Part shown: piece by piece, positions 45,001 through 57,100 of the stretch
How the letters are laid out: each line of letters starts with the position of its first letter
Position numbering within the stretch: the first letter of the stretch is position 1
Assembly: GCA_963978905.1 (NCBI GenBank)
Contig: OZ022256.1
Span: 9,779,501-9,843,500 of the forward strand
Length of the DNA stretch: 64,000 bases
Origin: Trichostrongylus colubriformis
Taxonomy: Eukaryota; Nematoda; Chromadorea; Rhabditida; Trichostrongylidae
Reading direction: 5' to 3'
Program-made: the position numbers and the translations under genes
The notes under the pieces: generated by a model
The model's database searches: none
What the model was told of the DNA's origin: nothing
Seen by the model: the letters and a program-made list of their open reading frames with translations, nothing else

Positions 45001-47309
45001 CACCTTGCCGATTTCCAACAAGTGTCTGGCCACTGTAGAGTAATGTACGCCTAGGTCTTCTGCTAACGTACGAGTATTCGTCTCCGGATTTGCTTCGACG
45101 GCTCTCCTTAAATCTTGACCATCAAGCGATGACCTGCGGCCGCGACCCGACTTCTCTTTGAGATCAAAATCGCCAGAAGCAAATTTTTTAAACCAGAGCT
45201 CCACTGTTCGTTCGCAAGGACAATTCGTCCCAAAAACACTGCTGAGATTACGAGCTGCCTTCGCTGCGGAGTGTTCCAATTTAAACTCATAAAGCATGAT
45301 GACTCGATAGTCGCGTCGGTTCATGATTATACGCAGCCCTGGAAAAGGCCGGCTGGAAAACTTAGAGCGACATTCATAGAAGTTTCTGAAAGAGCAGAAA
45401 AAATCTACCGAATGGAATGCCTGGCTTTCCTTCACTTATTAATACATACCTTGAAATCGAAATTAATTCTGCGACAACCTAATACACACATAGGCGTTAG
45501 ATCTGTCATTCACCTCTTTTTGGAGCATACATACTAGGATATTGTCAGAAAATATCCGAATTGAGTGTACTAATGAGGAAGGATCGCAGGGCGTAGTGGA
45601 CATTTGCAGTGAGACGACGTTCATTCGACGTTATTTTCTCGAATTTTTCAATATTTGTTAATTTTCCGAATCTACTCAAAAAAGTTGCGAAACGACTTGA
45701 AGGAACTTAAGTATGGCCTTTTTAAAATAAAGCGTTTTACAAGATGAAGCGTGTTTTCATTCCATTGATTACTCATCACTTCACATTAGTTAACACTTAC
45801 CAGTACAGAATCATAGCACAGCGGTGAGGGTTATGGATCATGTAGGTGATAAATACAACCACTGTGGTATTACAGTTTTGATTTATTCGAAGCTCTCTAT
45901 CGGAAAAATATCTGTTCATAAATTTTGATTATGATATTCGTGATCCATATTGTCCGGATGGGACGATACTGGTAACGGAAGTACCACGGTTAATGCGCAA
46001 ATCGCGTATGTATCAGGGAGCCGATTGCCCCGTACACAAGTTTCCGGACAAGTTGGCAATTTTCCCATTTTTCACAAGAATAGCCAGGATCTGCAACCTT
46101 ATTACATCTAATAAAACATCCTTCCCTATAGAGCTGTATTTGGTAAATGTTGTGGAAGTCATTCCGGGGTATTTTGGATTCTTCAACGATAGTTAATTCT
46201 GCTGAGAATAACTTCAGCTTGCGAATATGATGGTGCTTCTTTCGTCTGCTGTGTTACTCGTCATCTGCATGATGTGCTACGCTTTCATTTTGGATTATAT
46301 TCTGCGTAATAGTTCTCACAAAACTCAGTGAGGCATTTTCATAATGTGGAGTGAATATTTTCATTGATAGGATCTGCTGTTTCACTTAAGTGTTTTTGTA
46401 CGATGAATTCACCTCACTTGCCAGATCCAAGCGACATGAAATGAGCCTCTGTGGACAGGTAGCTGGTCTCGTGTTTGCGTTTATGGTACAGTTCGTGTTT
46501 AATGGCGGGACGTATATTCTTAACAGCGTCGACCAGGTGAGTTTACAGCGGAATGATTTTTAGCAGAGTAAAGTAATTCAATTTCGTCACAGCTTCCAAG
46601 TTCTGAGTAGTTTTTGGCATGCTCGTTCTTTTTCCGAAGCTTGAGGAATGAAGACACTCTTATTTTCACTATGAAACGACAAAAGCTTTACCGAGCGCTT
46701 TTGGGCCTTCACCTCGCTCGGCTTCATGTTCTTGAGAAGACAGTAATACAAGCCCATAAATACATCGCTGCAGCCGTGTCTCGCTGAGCCTCTCATGTTC
46801 AATCCGCCACCCCCAGCTATGGAGCCGTGTTTATTGCTAAGAAAGACGTTTCATGCAGGCGTTGATGACGCAAAACCGTGTCATTATGAGAAGCAAAAAT
46901 CTGTATCATGTGAGGGCGCCTGATCGCCTGAACAGGAACATACTGAGTAAAAAATCCCACTTCGAAGAATTGTCTTTCATCGTTTTGCAACTATGCATGA
47001 CTGATATGTTTCTTTGAAGTTTGAAAGTATTTACAGATGCTTCTCCGGAGCTGGAGGACACTTGGACCGCTAGTGTTCTTGATTTTGTCCTGTGTTCACC
47101 CGTGGACATGCATAGTGTTCAATAAGGAGATCAGAGATGGAGTTTTTGACATCTTTCGTCTTTGTATCGGGCGCAGGGTAAAGATGTTGAAATTCATCGT
47201 TTGACTTTTTTTAGCTTAGCTTTTAGTTTGATTTTGAACAATCTCATTACAGAAGGATGTCACCACTTTCACTGAAGCATTCAAACTAACCAGATCGAGA
47301 ACCGTATAA
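42054..47309 (+). CDS. Nematode serpentine (7TM) receptor A, 306 aa, seven exons
   Basis: Exons: 42054-42185, 42242-42460, 43442-43591, 46218-46327, 46425-46536, 47037-47177, 47253-47309 (TAA). Membrane segments by exon: TM1 in exon 1 (TLPLHFAILLVVV), TM2-TM3 in exon 2 with NVGVALMSLQRYICVC, a DRY-like position; TM4 in exon 3 (LLAVLQWGAGLFLVLPLC) followed by an NVTYE glycosylation site; TM5 in exon 4 (SSAVLLVICMMCYAFIL); TM6 in exon 5; TM7 in exon 6 (SCVHPWTCIVFNKEIRDG). Nematode chemosensory-type GPCR; subfamily not certain (Srg-superfamily-like). Intron 1 has a GC donor (CAG|GCAAGC). Intron 3 holds a mariner element. The TTTTCAG just before ATG suggests spliced-leader addition. It is the upstream copy of a tandem pair with receptor B. 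Confidence 0.85.
43839..44298. mobile_element. Foldback MITE, family 4 copy b, nested in mariner
   Basis: Left TTAAAGGCACACCACGCGAT and right TTTCGCGAGGTGTGCCTTCAA. It lies between the transposase stop and the left end of the mariner element at 43779, so it inserted after the mariner did. Confidence 0.75.
44307..45324 (-). pseudogene. Inactive mariner transposase
   Basis: Starts MNRRDYRVIMLYEF; helix-turn-helix region includes RTVELWFKKFASGDFDL and the GRGRRSSLDGQDLR linker; the catalytic half contains EKWIFYDN, LQDNSRPHTSQ and YSPDLSPTGNHFF and ends DSDGFYFDR. Defects visible: a TGA in frame after PKPDLHP (44769-44767), the first catalytic Asp of the TGDEKW-type motif replaced (AIIEKW), and the third Asp replaced by Gly (PTGN). 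Only the second Asp (LQDN) remains. It cannot be active. Confidence 0.87.
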
Positions 47310-48309
47310 GTATATACTGCTTGGAGAACGTAATGGCAAACAATAGAAGCAGCATTTGCATAAACATATCCGTATTCAAAGTTTACAGTTCTCTCAAAAA
47401 ACTGATCTCTTATTGATCGAGACTAATGCATGTTATTTTCTGTCCAGACTAATACATGTTTTCAATCAGAACGATGCATATTCTTCAAAAAAAGTTGCTA
47501 TCCGGACTGAGAGACTTTTCTGCCGTCACATTTTCATGAGAAACGGCTCACGGTGTTGTGAGTCACACGTGAAGTGTAGCTAAATTATGTTGAAGGAAAA
47601 ATTCTCCGAAAGTGTAAACTCCGTTGATGTTGGTGGCAAGTCGTTTGTTGCGGCAAACTGACTAATGCTGCGAATTAACACGTATACGAGTTATCACAAC
47701 AGTGGTCACAATTTCCAAATTTCTTGAACAGAAGTTGCACGAATAGCACATTTAGCCAATACCTTTTATTTGCATGTGTTGCCTGGTAAGTAGCAAACGC
47801 TGCAAGAGGCCCGCCTTCACACTTTGCGGTAGTGACGGCGACGAAAGTACGGAGATGCGATCATCGGTACTGAGGACGAGTACAAGGGCGGGGATGAAGA
47901 GACGAGGCAGCCACGCTCTGCAGCAGGCAAGGTGGAGTATGAAGGCGACCTATTGTACATTCGTCTTTGGCATATACGCGTATCGACTGTTGGGTTTTAT
48001 CCGTCTGGGAATGTTGCTTACGTTGCCTATCACGCTCTTCCTTTAAAAAAAAAACCGAAGAGACTCGAGCGTTCCCAATGGTTTCCTTCCTTTAAAGACG
48101 GCCGAAGAGGTCAAAGAAATATGATTCGCTCTGGTCAATCTTTGATTGTAATGGATCGCTTGAGGACTCGCGCAAGATCTTCTCGCGAGGATCAAAAGAT
48201 AACTGACAACGGGCCTTGCACCTGCAACTTCGTCCCAGAATCCTTGTTTAATTCAAGCATGCTTGCAATCGCCTCCCTATTCTGATATCATACGCACATC
48301 AACTGAGAG

Positions 48310-48660
48310 GTAACAACCTTCTTCTCGCCTTGCTCTCTGTATGAGTATTTCTCTTGTGGGCAAGCCAAAACTGTCTCTGACATCTTCTCTCAACATCTAC
48401 TGCCGAGCAGCTGATATCCAAGTATGTAAAGATGAAAGAGGTGAGAATGGTTTCTCGTGTGTAGTTCGTATTCGGCGAGTCAAACATTTCAAACTTCATG
48501 TAGTAAATGTCACGAATGAAACCGGCGGTGTATGGAACACGCTGCCACTGTACGAATGTGCAGTTCACTCCAGTCGACATGCGCAGAGCTCCAGTTTTAT
48601 TAGCTACATAGTAGGATGAGTTCAGAAACATCTGGTTGCTTGCATTCCCAGTCAGCAATC
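48310..48660 (-). CDS. Possible exon of an N-glycosylated extracellular protein
   Basis: Minus-strand open frame after TTTTGGAAG with five N-X-S/T sites (NAS, NSS, NKT, NCT, NYT) and an aromatic-rich segment QWQRVPYTAGFIRDIYYMKF. Composition is unlike chance sequence. Family not recognised, 3' boundary unclear, and no neighbouring exon could be confirmed. It may be an isolated or decayed exon. Confidence 0.3.
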
Positions 48661-48682
48661 CTTCCAAAATCCATTGTCTCCA

Positions 48683-49839
48683 GGTAGCATGTAACATGCA
48701 CACATGCTACTCTCTAAATGCGACATCTACACATTATGGAATGTCTGCTGAACCGATTGGGGCCTGATTTGACACTACAAATCTTACAGGTTTGTGAGAT
48801 TGTGCACTGGTCCAGTGTTGTGGGTAGCTCCACTTCACCCTCAGCTTTTTACTTAACGTCGGGAGATGCTGCTTACTTATCCACCAGGTTTTGAAAGTAG
48901 GACTGTTTTTCGATCTTAAGTGCAGTTTCTGTGTAAATTGTTCGCCTCTAGTATATACTTTTTTATGATTCAACAGATTTAGTTAGTTTTATGTAATTAG
49001 GTATGCTTACTGTTCAGTACATTAATAGTTTCCGTTTCTTAGCCTGTTGCCTACTTCAGTTCTACCTGTATCTATGTGACATCCGATGGCGCGTCACGGC
49101 ACGCATAAATAAATAAATAAATAAATAAAATTGTCTGGGACGAGAAACGCAACTGTAGCATCATATCATAGACTACTGCAAGACCGACTCGAAAAAGGAT
49201 CCGTTAGCTGAGTGTTTCTGCGAGGATCTGCTCACTTACTCGAAGCATCACTAGAAAAGGAGAAATGAAAAGTATGGAGACTAACTCAACAGATCAAGTG
49301 ATTCATACAAGGTGCACAATTTTATCTATCGGCCGAGGCCGACGCTGTTCTATCTTCGATTTTTTGATGGGAAAGAGAAATTAATTAGTAAGCTTCCCAA
49401 TGAATTGAAATTACTGTTTCACCTTCCTGTCGCGTGCTTCATTACCATTTTTATCCTTTCGAAGCAGTGTGAATCGAAGGGGTGAGGGGGGGGGGGGCAA
49501 AAACAGTACGACATACAAGTTTTGCGGTAGAAGGAAGAGAGCTCGAATAAATCACGTAACCATTTGTCAATCTTCACAGTCTTTCATTCTGCCTTTTCTA
49601 GTGATGCTCACGATAAGTGACTACAGCGAACAAATGAACCGTGTGTGAGCTCTTACCCTAAGAATCTCTCCGCGGAGAGATCCTCCTTTGCAGTCGATTG
49701 TGCGTTAATCTGTAACATGATGCTTTACTTGCGTCCCTCTAGGGTCATTGCACCACCGCACAACCAACCAGTTCAGCAGACATTCCATAATGTGTAGTGT
49801 CACATTCAGAGAAAGCGCGCGAGCATGCTACATGCTACC
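48683..49839. mobile_element. Element with ~80-bp terminal inverted repeats
   Basis: GGTAGCATGTAACATGC...ACATTATGGAATGTCTGCTG at the left is inverted as CAGCAGACATTCCATAATGT...GCATGCTACATGCTACC at the right. The interior is non-coding, with an (AAAT)n run at 49107-49131. Possibly a non-autonomous DNA transposon; no target duplication recognised. Confidence 0.55.
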
Positions 49840-51710
49840 GAGAAACAACGGAATTAGGAAGGGGTGCTGACTGGAAATGCAAGCATCCGATACCTTTATT
49901 TCGAGACGGGTCACCAGGCAAGAGCAATGTTTGGAATGAATAGGATATTTCGAAACTCTCATGGGTTATTTTTCTTGAACACTCCAACTCCAACTTTATT
50001 GAAATAATAAAAATAGAGCCCTCCTCATGTCGACTGATCGATGGACAGCGAGACACTGTAGAATTATAGACAGCATCAATACTGAGTTCAGCATGAGTAA
50101 TAGCAGGGGTATTCCCCAACTAAAGATCCTGAAGACTCTTGTTAATTATAGGTATAAGTATGGAGCTATGAATTTTAGCCCACCGTTGCTACAATGTAGC
50201 GAGGCCACCTCGTACACATTTTGAGAAAACGATCGAAGCATGCTCTAACTCACCATGGTAATTCGAACTTGATAAAATTCAAAAGCAGTGAAGTCACAAG
50301 AAATTTTGAAAGTGTCGCAAAACTTATGCACCAGAATACGCAGGGAAGCAAACTTCAACAAAAAACAAGAAGCTTAGCTCACTAGAAGACTGACATCGCG
50401 AAGTGATGCCGTCCGATAAACAGGAAGCTTGGTGCGGAAATTGCGTGGCATTTTGTGAAACCTCTACCGGACAATGAAGTTGGAATTATTGTACACGTCA
50501 CTGATACTAATACTTCAGTTAATACATTGGTAAAGCGCCCTCACCGATGAATTTTCATTGCATGTATTCCTTTCACTAAATTCTGGAACGCTTAATTCAT
50601 CGCGAAGAGAAGATATTGCTTCTCTGTGCTATCCCTGAAGCCGTGAAGGAATTGTGATATTTCGAGCCTTCTATACTTCTCAGCTCTAATTCCTCTTAAA
50701 ATCAATATACATTATTATACATTTATTGCTTCAAGAAGGACAGAGAACCAGAAAAGCCCTTTGTTCTAATGTGAATGTTTGAGGGGAATCGAAAATTGGG
50801 AGTAATTGCTACTACGTGTGTGTATTCCCACCAGTGATCCTTTCAACAGTTGTTTGTGCCAAAAAGAAAGACCAGACTCTTGCCCTTGCATCCCACACTG
50901 CATCACATATTACGTGACCAACGCCGCTTTGCTCCCGGAACCCTCCCGGTCATGTCGCTCACCGATCAAGCCCATTTGCCCGAAAAGTGGAGATGTCGTA
51001 GGGATGTATGTATCCCCGCCATGTTTCACTTTCTTCGCACGATGCTAGGCTTGCGCCTTCACGGTTCGGAAACTACATCACATACACGTACTCTTCATGT
51101 CGATGCCCTGGTGTTGCATCTCTGGAAGCCATATTTACCATTGATTCCTGATTTTATATGTTTTTGCAGTCGGATGACTCTTGTGCCATTTTCAGCTAAT
51201 ATATAGCGAGCCACTGTTAATGAATCATAATATGTATTGCCGTATCTGCAAGTATGAAAATGCTATGAAATGAATTTCATATCTAGTGGCGATACTTCCC
51301 ACCCGCTAGTCTAATTTCCACTGCTATACCATTTTCTATCACAGTTCCTTGATCCAACCGCTTGCTGTTTGGTCACATACGTATGCTATATTTCTCGTCG
51401 CTTCTTGATCGCGCTGAGACATAATTAATGCTTTGGCTCGAATTCAGTCACAGTCCTTGACTACAGAGGAATCTTTCAAGATTTGCGCCAATTATAATTT
51501 TACCGGGTTTGAATTAATGGCACACTTACAGTTATCGGATTGACCGGCTTAGGCCACGTTCATGCTTTGCGCATTGAAGCGGTACCGGCGGCTACGGCGG
51601 CAGTTTGACGACGGCAGCGGCAGTGACTGCGTCAAAATCATGCTCTTGCCGTCGATTAGGCGGCACTCTGGTGACGTGACGCGCTCCTTTCGTTAAACGC
51701 TCAATCCAAC

Positions 51711-51949
51711 GGGTGTGTACCCTTATGTCAGGATTTCGCACGATGACGAGCGGCGTGCGACACAGTGTGTGCGAGCTACGTGCGTTGCGGTAGTTGGGTC
51801 TTAGAACGATTACGCGGTAACGCTAGGGGGTGATACGCAGTTGCCTTGGAGTCGCTGCGGGACCCAACAACGTGGCGCCTTTAGCTCGTCCTCATTGCTT
51901 CGCTTGCGACATGCCGCGGTGCGAAATCCTGACACAAGGGTACACACCC
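51711..51949. mobile_element. Short palindromic relative of the Mutator-like element
   Basis: GGGTGTGTACCCTTATGTCA at the left and GACACAAGGGTACACACCC at the right, with TTTCGCAC/GTGCGAAA pairing further in. Same terminal motif as 28411-29430 but only 239 bp. The flanking 9-mers do not match, so this copy is old or rearranged. Confidence 0.7.
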
Positions 51950-53224
51950 ACATTACAGCACCACATGAACTTGGGGAGAGCCACAGATTCGTACTCAAAT
52001 CTTGGCATAGTATTAAACCATGCACGATGTTCGAGCCAGAGTGTCGCCGTGGGCGACGGCGGAAACATGCTTTCGATTCCGTCGCAGCCGGTTCCAGCGT
52101 CGGTGCAAAAAGTGTGAACGTGGCCTTAACTTCGCCGAGCAGTAGGTCTTTCTGTAACTGTCCATTTCGCATCCTTCTTGCGCCGCTGCGGCGTTACACC
52201 CGCTTGAACCCGAGCTAGCCGCCCCACGTCAGCTTAAAGACGATTTTGGAGTCTTCACAGCAGTGCTGAAACGCCCCTATACAATAGGGAGTGATGAGCT
52301 CATCAAATCATTCCGTTTCGAACTGACAACTCAGCACTTGTCAAGTGAATCTGTGCGTGAGCGCGTGATAAAGTGATCATAATTTGCTGTAGGTTGGCGT
52401 AAAAGTCTAGACATTTGTGACGGATGCATGGCAAGACGCATTATGCAGAAATTTCCAAAGCCAAGTTAAGATCCTCCTGCTTCCTGCATATTCATTTGTA
52501 TGTTATCCTGTTTATATTAGGTGCCACAATTCTGCAACACACATAATTTTTCACAATATGTTATGACTTCACACATATACCGTAATATTAACAATGTAGG
52601 CTGGGTAGCAATATAGGAGAATACAGATTCGTTGCCGATATATCAGAGACACTGAGTTATACAATTTTAAGAAGAAGGTGCATTAGTTTCAAAGCCTACG
52701 CATAACTCTATCATTATGCCTTTGATGATTTACACTCTTATGAAGTATTTCTCTGACGAGAAATCGTTACAGATTAAGGGGAACAATTAAAATTATGCTG
52801 AAAGCCAATGATTCTGGAGCTCTGCGCACGTTGGGGTGGATATGCATACCTCGTTCACAGCTTTGAAAAACTTTTTATTACTGCAGAATATCTGGCACTA
52901 CTCAACAGTAACAAAGACCTCCGGTTTGGCCATACGATGAATTTTGCCGAAACCGCACCTGTGAGTGCCATCCTGCGCGTCTATCACAAATCTGACTTTC
53001 GTTTGTGGTGTGAGCGTCGAATTGACACCATTTGTACAGGCACGATGAAAGATCCTTCATTAAGGACGTTCAAAACATCATCAATGGGTAATTCGATATT
53101 CCGATCAGGAATGCGGCATTCATTTCAAGCACTGGCGTCGCTTAAGGCAGGGCGGTCAGGACTGGTTGAGATATATCATATTCTGGAACACTGGTTCTAA
53201 AAATGAATGTCATTTCGTGGCAAC

Positions 53225-53480
53225 AATGCCATTACTGAGAGTTTTGGTGCTACTGTGCTCGACAGTGGTGGCACGTCCGCCGCGGTTGGGAACGGAGAGT
53301 GGACTGTTCACGTAACTTTCTGTTCTTACAATGCGTCCCCGACTGCGGAGGACTACGGGGTGGGCGCTTGTTCGGGTGCCCCGCCCACCTGACCGAGACT
53401 TTGTGGTGCTGTATCATAGCCGGATTCACAGTTTTCGCGTGAAACTTTACATGCGGCCCACATTGGGCAAATGCGCACGT
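53225..53480. mobile_element. Truncated MITE, family 1 copy c
   Basis: Only the central part and right arm of the family are present (CTTTGTGGTGCTGTATC, then TTCGCGTGAAACTTTACATG). The outer terminus with TCCGTGGACG is missing. A decayed fragment between the two serpentine receptor genes. Confidence 0.6.
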
Positions 53481-54116
53481 CGAGAGCTTGATGAGACTTC
53501 CGGATAACACCTATAGGCTGATTTTTCATCCAACCTGTTGTGTCTGTGCAGTGATATGTACTTGAACAATACTGCATATCTTACCGACATAGCCATTTTT
53601 ATTTTTGCGTTACAATGACTAACACTTCGTTGTTTTCCTACAACAAATCTCATGCGGAAGCTGTGACGATATTAGACTACAAATGTTATCTGGCTAGACT
53701 GCAACAGGATCTAGTGGCAGAAAATTTCATCACAAGAATGCTGATTCACGCACAAACAATCCATCTTTTTTCTTTCCGTATACCGTGCTTATCCTTCATA
53801 GTAATGCGAAACTACGCTATCCCGCCTATGAGAAGCTGAGGAAGATCTGCAGAGTTTCAACAGTATAATGGATAAGTAGAGTGCCTACAAGGCATAGACG
53901 AGTGGCCATGGTGTCTTGTAAAGGTTGAAAACTTGACTCTGGAATGCTCTGTAATTTTTAATAGTTGCAGTTTGTGGGAAAGCGTTTAAGATATAAGATC
54001 TCATACGCGATCCAAAGCCTGTTTTTAACTGAAAATGTATACTATATTTGTTCAACAAAATTTGTCCTTCAAGAAAGTTTCTCAAAAACAGAAAGATCTG
54101 TTTTTGAAGTAGATTG

Positions 54117-54125
54117 TCTTTCTAG
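54117..54125 (+). promoter_or_regulatory. Likely trans-splice acceptor of receptor B
   Basis: TCTTTCTAG ends two bases before the ATG, the same spacing as in receptor A. Confidence 0.5.
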
Positions 54126-54127
54126 AC

Positions 54128-57100
54128 ATGGAGCTACCATGGCCACAAGTGATATTTATAGCCGCCACAATGATAACGCTACCCTTACACATCGCTGTAT
54201 TAATTTTGGTGATGAGGCGCAGAAAGTTTACACCTTTTCACGTTCTAGTCATCTCACAGGTGAGGGTATATGATCTGTTGATTTTACCACGACTTATATG
54301 TTTATATGAAACGGTGTTTTAGGGAATCGCGGATGTTTTTTCACTGATCAACTATTTTCTGGTTAACTCTCTACGTGTTTCCCAGCTCTGTAATGAATTT
54401 TTCTGGATTAACCGAGAACTCATTGCCAATTACGAGTTTCGGAGTATCTATTTTTCTATGTATCTTAGAAATACTGGAATCGCTCTGATGTCTCTACAGA
54501 GATATATTTGTATTTGCCAAACTGGAGCAAAGATTAATAGGGTGTGCGGCTATTTATCTACCAACACGACTCAAATTTTAAATTTGTTACTTTTTGAAAG
54601 TATAGAATGCGATACAAAGCAGAAAATTTCTGCTGGTAACTCTATCTATGGCCTTTGGACTTTTTAGAAATTGTATATCAGCCCCCCCCTTTACAGATTA
54701 TTTCGCGAATGTCACCAGTCATCTTCGCCATGCTTCAATGGGGCATAGGACTTTTGATGGTGTTGCCGTTATGCCAACCGTCATTCAATGTCACGTACGA
54801 GATGAGAGCTACACTGGAGCCTGTGCTGGTGCCATCGTTGCTGTCGGTTTGTTATTTACTGAAATAGTAATGCTAGGTCAGAACAGACAGAAAGGAACAT
54901 GCAGGAACAAGGAATATTGAACAAGTTTACTTTTTCGAGCGAGAATCTGTGGAGCTCTTCCATGATTATTGCACTGATTCTCGTTGGCATTGTTAGTCTC
55001 CTCCCGCTCCCTTCCGCCCATTGGGCTGTGATTAAGAACGGGATCAGCTGTTTGCCGAGGGAGGCGGTCTTTAGGCGCGGCCCTGTGCGCTAAATGACCG
55101 ATGAGGTGCAGGGGCTGACACTGTCACCCTAATGCAGACCATCCGACGCGTCTTTCCCTTTGTGTCCTCTACATTTTGAATAATGGAGAACACTGCTTGT
55201 TTTCCGGCAGTGAGGGGAAGAAGTTGTATGACAAGCACTTTGGGGTTAATACAAGCTATATCTCAGCAGCGGTTGATTAGTGGACAAAGTCCATTTTAGG
55301 GTGATCATCAATTACGGACATCCGAGGGTTTGATGATGTAGAGGAGTTGTGGGGCGCAAAAGATGGGTCAGATGACCTTCGTTATGGTGGTGGTAAAAGC
55401 CCATGCCCCATTGGATACTTAGCCCAAGGAGATCGCTGACTTTGTCAAATCTTCGTTATTGACTACTCAAAGGCTTTCATTGTGCTTATAACGACACCTT
55501 CTGAGAGCCTTTATTGTAACGCACTATCATTCTGACGCTTTCATCTCCGTCTGGTTATCAAATGGACTGTATGCTTTAGAGATGGCGGTAGAATTACAGA
55601 GCAAACATGTTCATACCTAATAAAAACGATTCCAGCTTGCGAATACAATCTTGCTGACATCGTCCACTGTATTGTTGGCCACCTGCATAATCTGCTACGT
55701 GCTCATTTTAAACTTTATTCAGCAGAATAGCTTGCAAAGAACCGAGTGAGATAATTTTTTCTTTGAGTCTGTTTTGTTTTTCTCACACCGCACGGCAGAG
55801 TTTTGCTGAAAGCATGTGTGGGTAGAAGTTACCAGAGCTTTGCTTTTCTCGCACTCCGTCCATAAGTCACAAGTAAAGGAAACTAGCTTATCTTGCACTC
55901 CGTCCATAAGTCACAAGTAAAGGAAACCTTTATTGAAAGGCTTGGACGACTGTCGTGATCCCACACTTTTAAAGGGAAGCATTACCATCTGTGAATCGCT
56001 AGCATACACTTCCCGCACTTCATCTTCGTTGACAATGTTACAGAGTCTCAAAAAGTTTCTATGAAAATTTGAGAGAAACATGGCGACGTCAAGTCGTGAG
56101 CTAGAATTGTGATCTCTTTGTCATGCGACAAACAAACTTCATAGTTTCGGACCTTTATGATCACAGTACAATACCGCTCACATTTTTTGAAAAATCGACG
56201 GCGGTCGACGGATTAAACGGCACAAACCGTCGCACAGTCATATCTTCATTAAAAATGAATAAAATGGGAAAAAATTAGAAGCATTAGATTCGTCTCGATG
56301 CGACGAATTCAACGATCGGTAGTACGTCGAATTTTGATAAGTAGGTCACCAGCTTCTCGGTAAAAGCTGCAAAGATTTCCTTTTTTTTACCCTCAGGCAA
56401 GACTCCGGCCTTTTTCGGCTTACATTCACATGTTCATTTGTTCCTCGCCCATGTTCTCCACAAACGTCGTTTTTTTAAGTGAGCTATCTTCAAGTTTCGG
56501 GATACTTTTCAGCACCAGATTCCACGATATTTTCGAGACTTTTTAAGCTCATTTCGTCAGAATCGGTGGACAAATAGAGGAGATAACTTACCTATCACAA
56601 AGTACTTGCTACGTACTGCAAGAATTACCTTGACTTCTGAATTACAGGCAAGCACTTCTTCTGTGATGAAGTTTCAAACATCGGTAAACGGCGTACTTTG
56701 AACGCTGAATAATTCCCCTTCTCTCTCCTAAAATAACATTTCTATCAATGAAAATAGCATGAGGTCTTCGAATACAATATTCTACACTTCCAGAAAATGA
56801 AAGCGGCATTCGAACAATGCCCAGAAACATGAATTTAAAAAGAATGTTAATTGCACATGAAAGTATGAATATGGATAAACACTAATTAATTTCATACGAG
56901 ACTTATACTGATGTATCCAGTGCCAAAAATGCTGCTCATCGGTATAAAGATCATCTCACTGCGAGAATTTTTGAGCTTTTACCACTGTTTTCGTATTCTT
57001 TTCAAGCGTTCTCGGCTCCAGCACCGCTCGCTGACCTCTTAATTACTCTGCGGCGCTCAGCACAGATGAGTTCGCCTGTACCTCGCAGTATTGTCACATC

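Larger units (their letters stand above)
43779..45480 (-). mobile_element. Mariner element in intron 3 of receptor A
   Basis: Ends AGGTTGTCGCAAAATT (left) and AATTCTGCGACAACCT (right). The transposase lies on the minus strand and a family-4 MITE is nested at 43839-44298. It is absent from the 789-bp intron 3 of receptor B, so it postdates the receptor duplication. Confidence 0.88.
47315..54120. other. Region between receptors A and B
   Basis: Apart from the putative exon at 48.3 kb, the inverted-repeat element at 48.7-49.8 kb, the palindrome at 51.7 kb and the MITE fragment at 53.2 kb, no gene could be supported. Confidence 0.4.

Noticed and set aside
48734..48973. Minus-strand frame with KLRVKWSYPQHW as a neighbouring exon of the 48.3-kb frame
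   Set aside because: It lies within the inverted-repeat element at 48683-49839 and its splice borders are ambiguous.
52808..53200. 130-codon plus-strand frame
   Set aside because: No recognised motif, no membrane or signal segment, and no duplicate in the window; the opposite strand is also open in part, so coding status cannot be decided.
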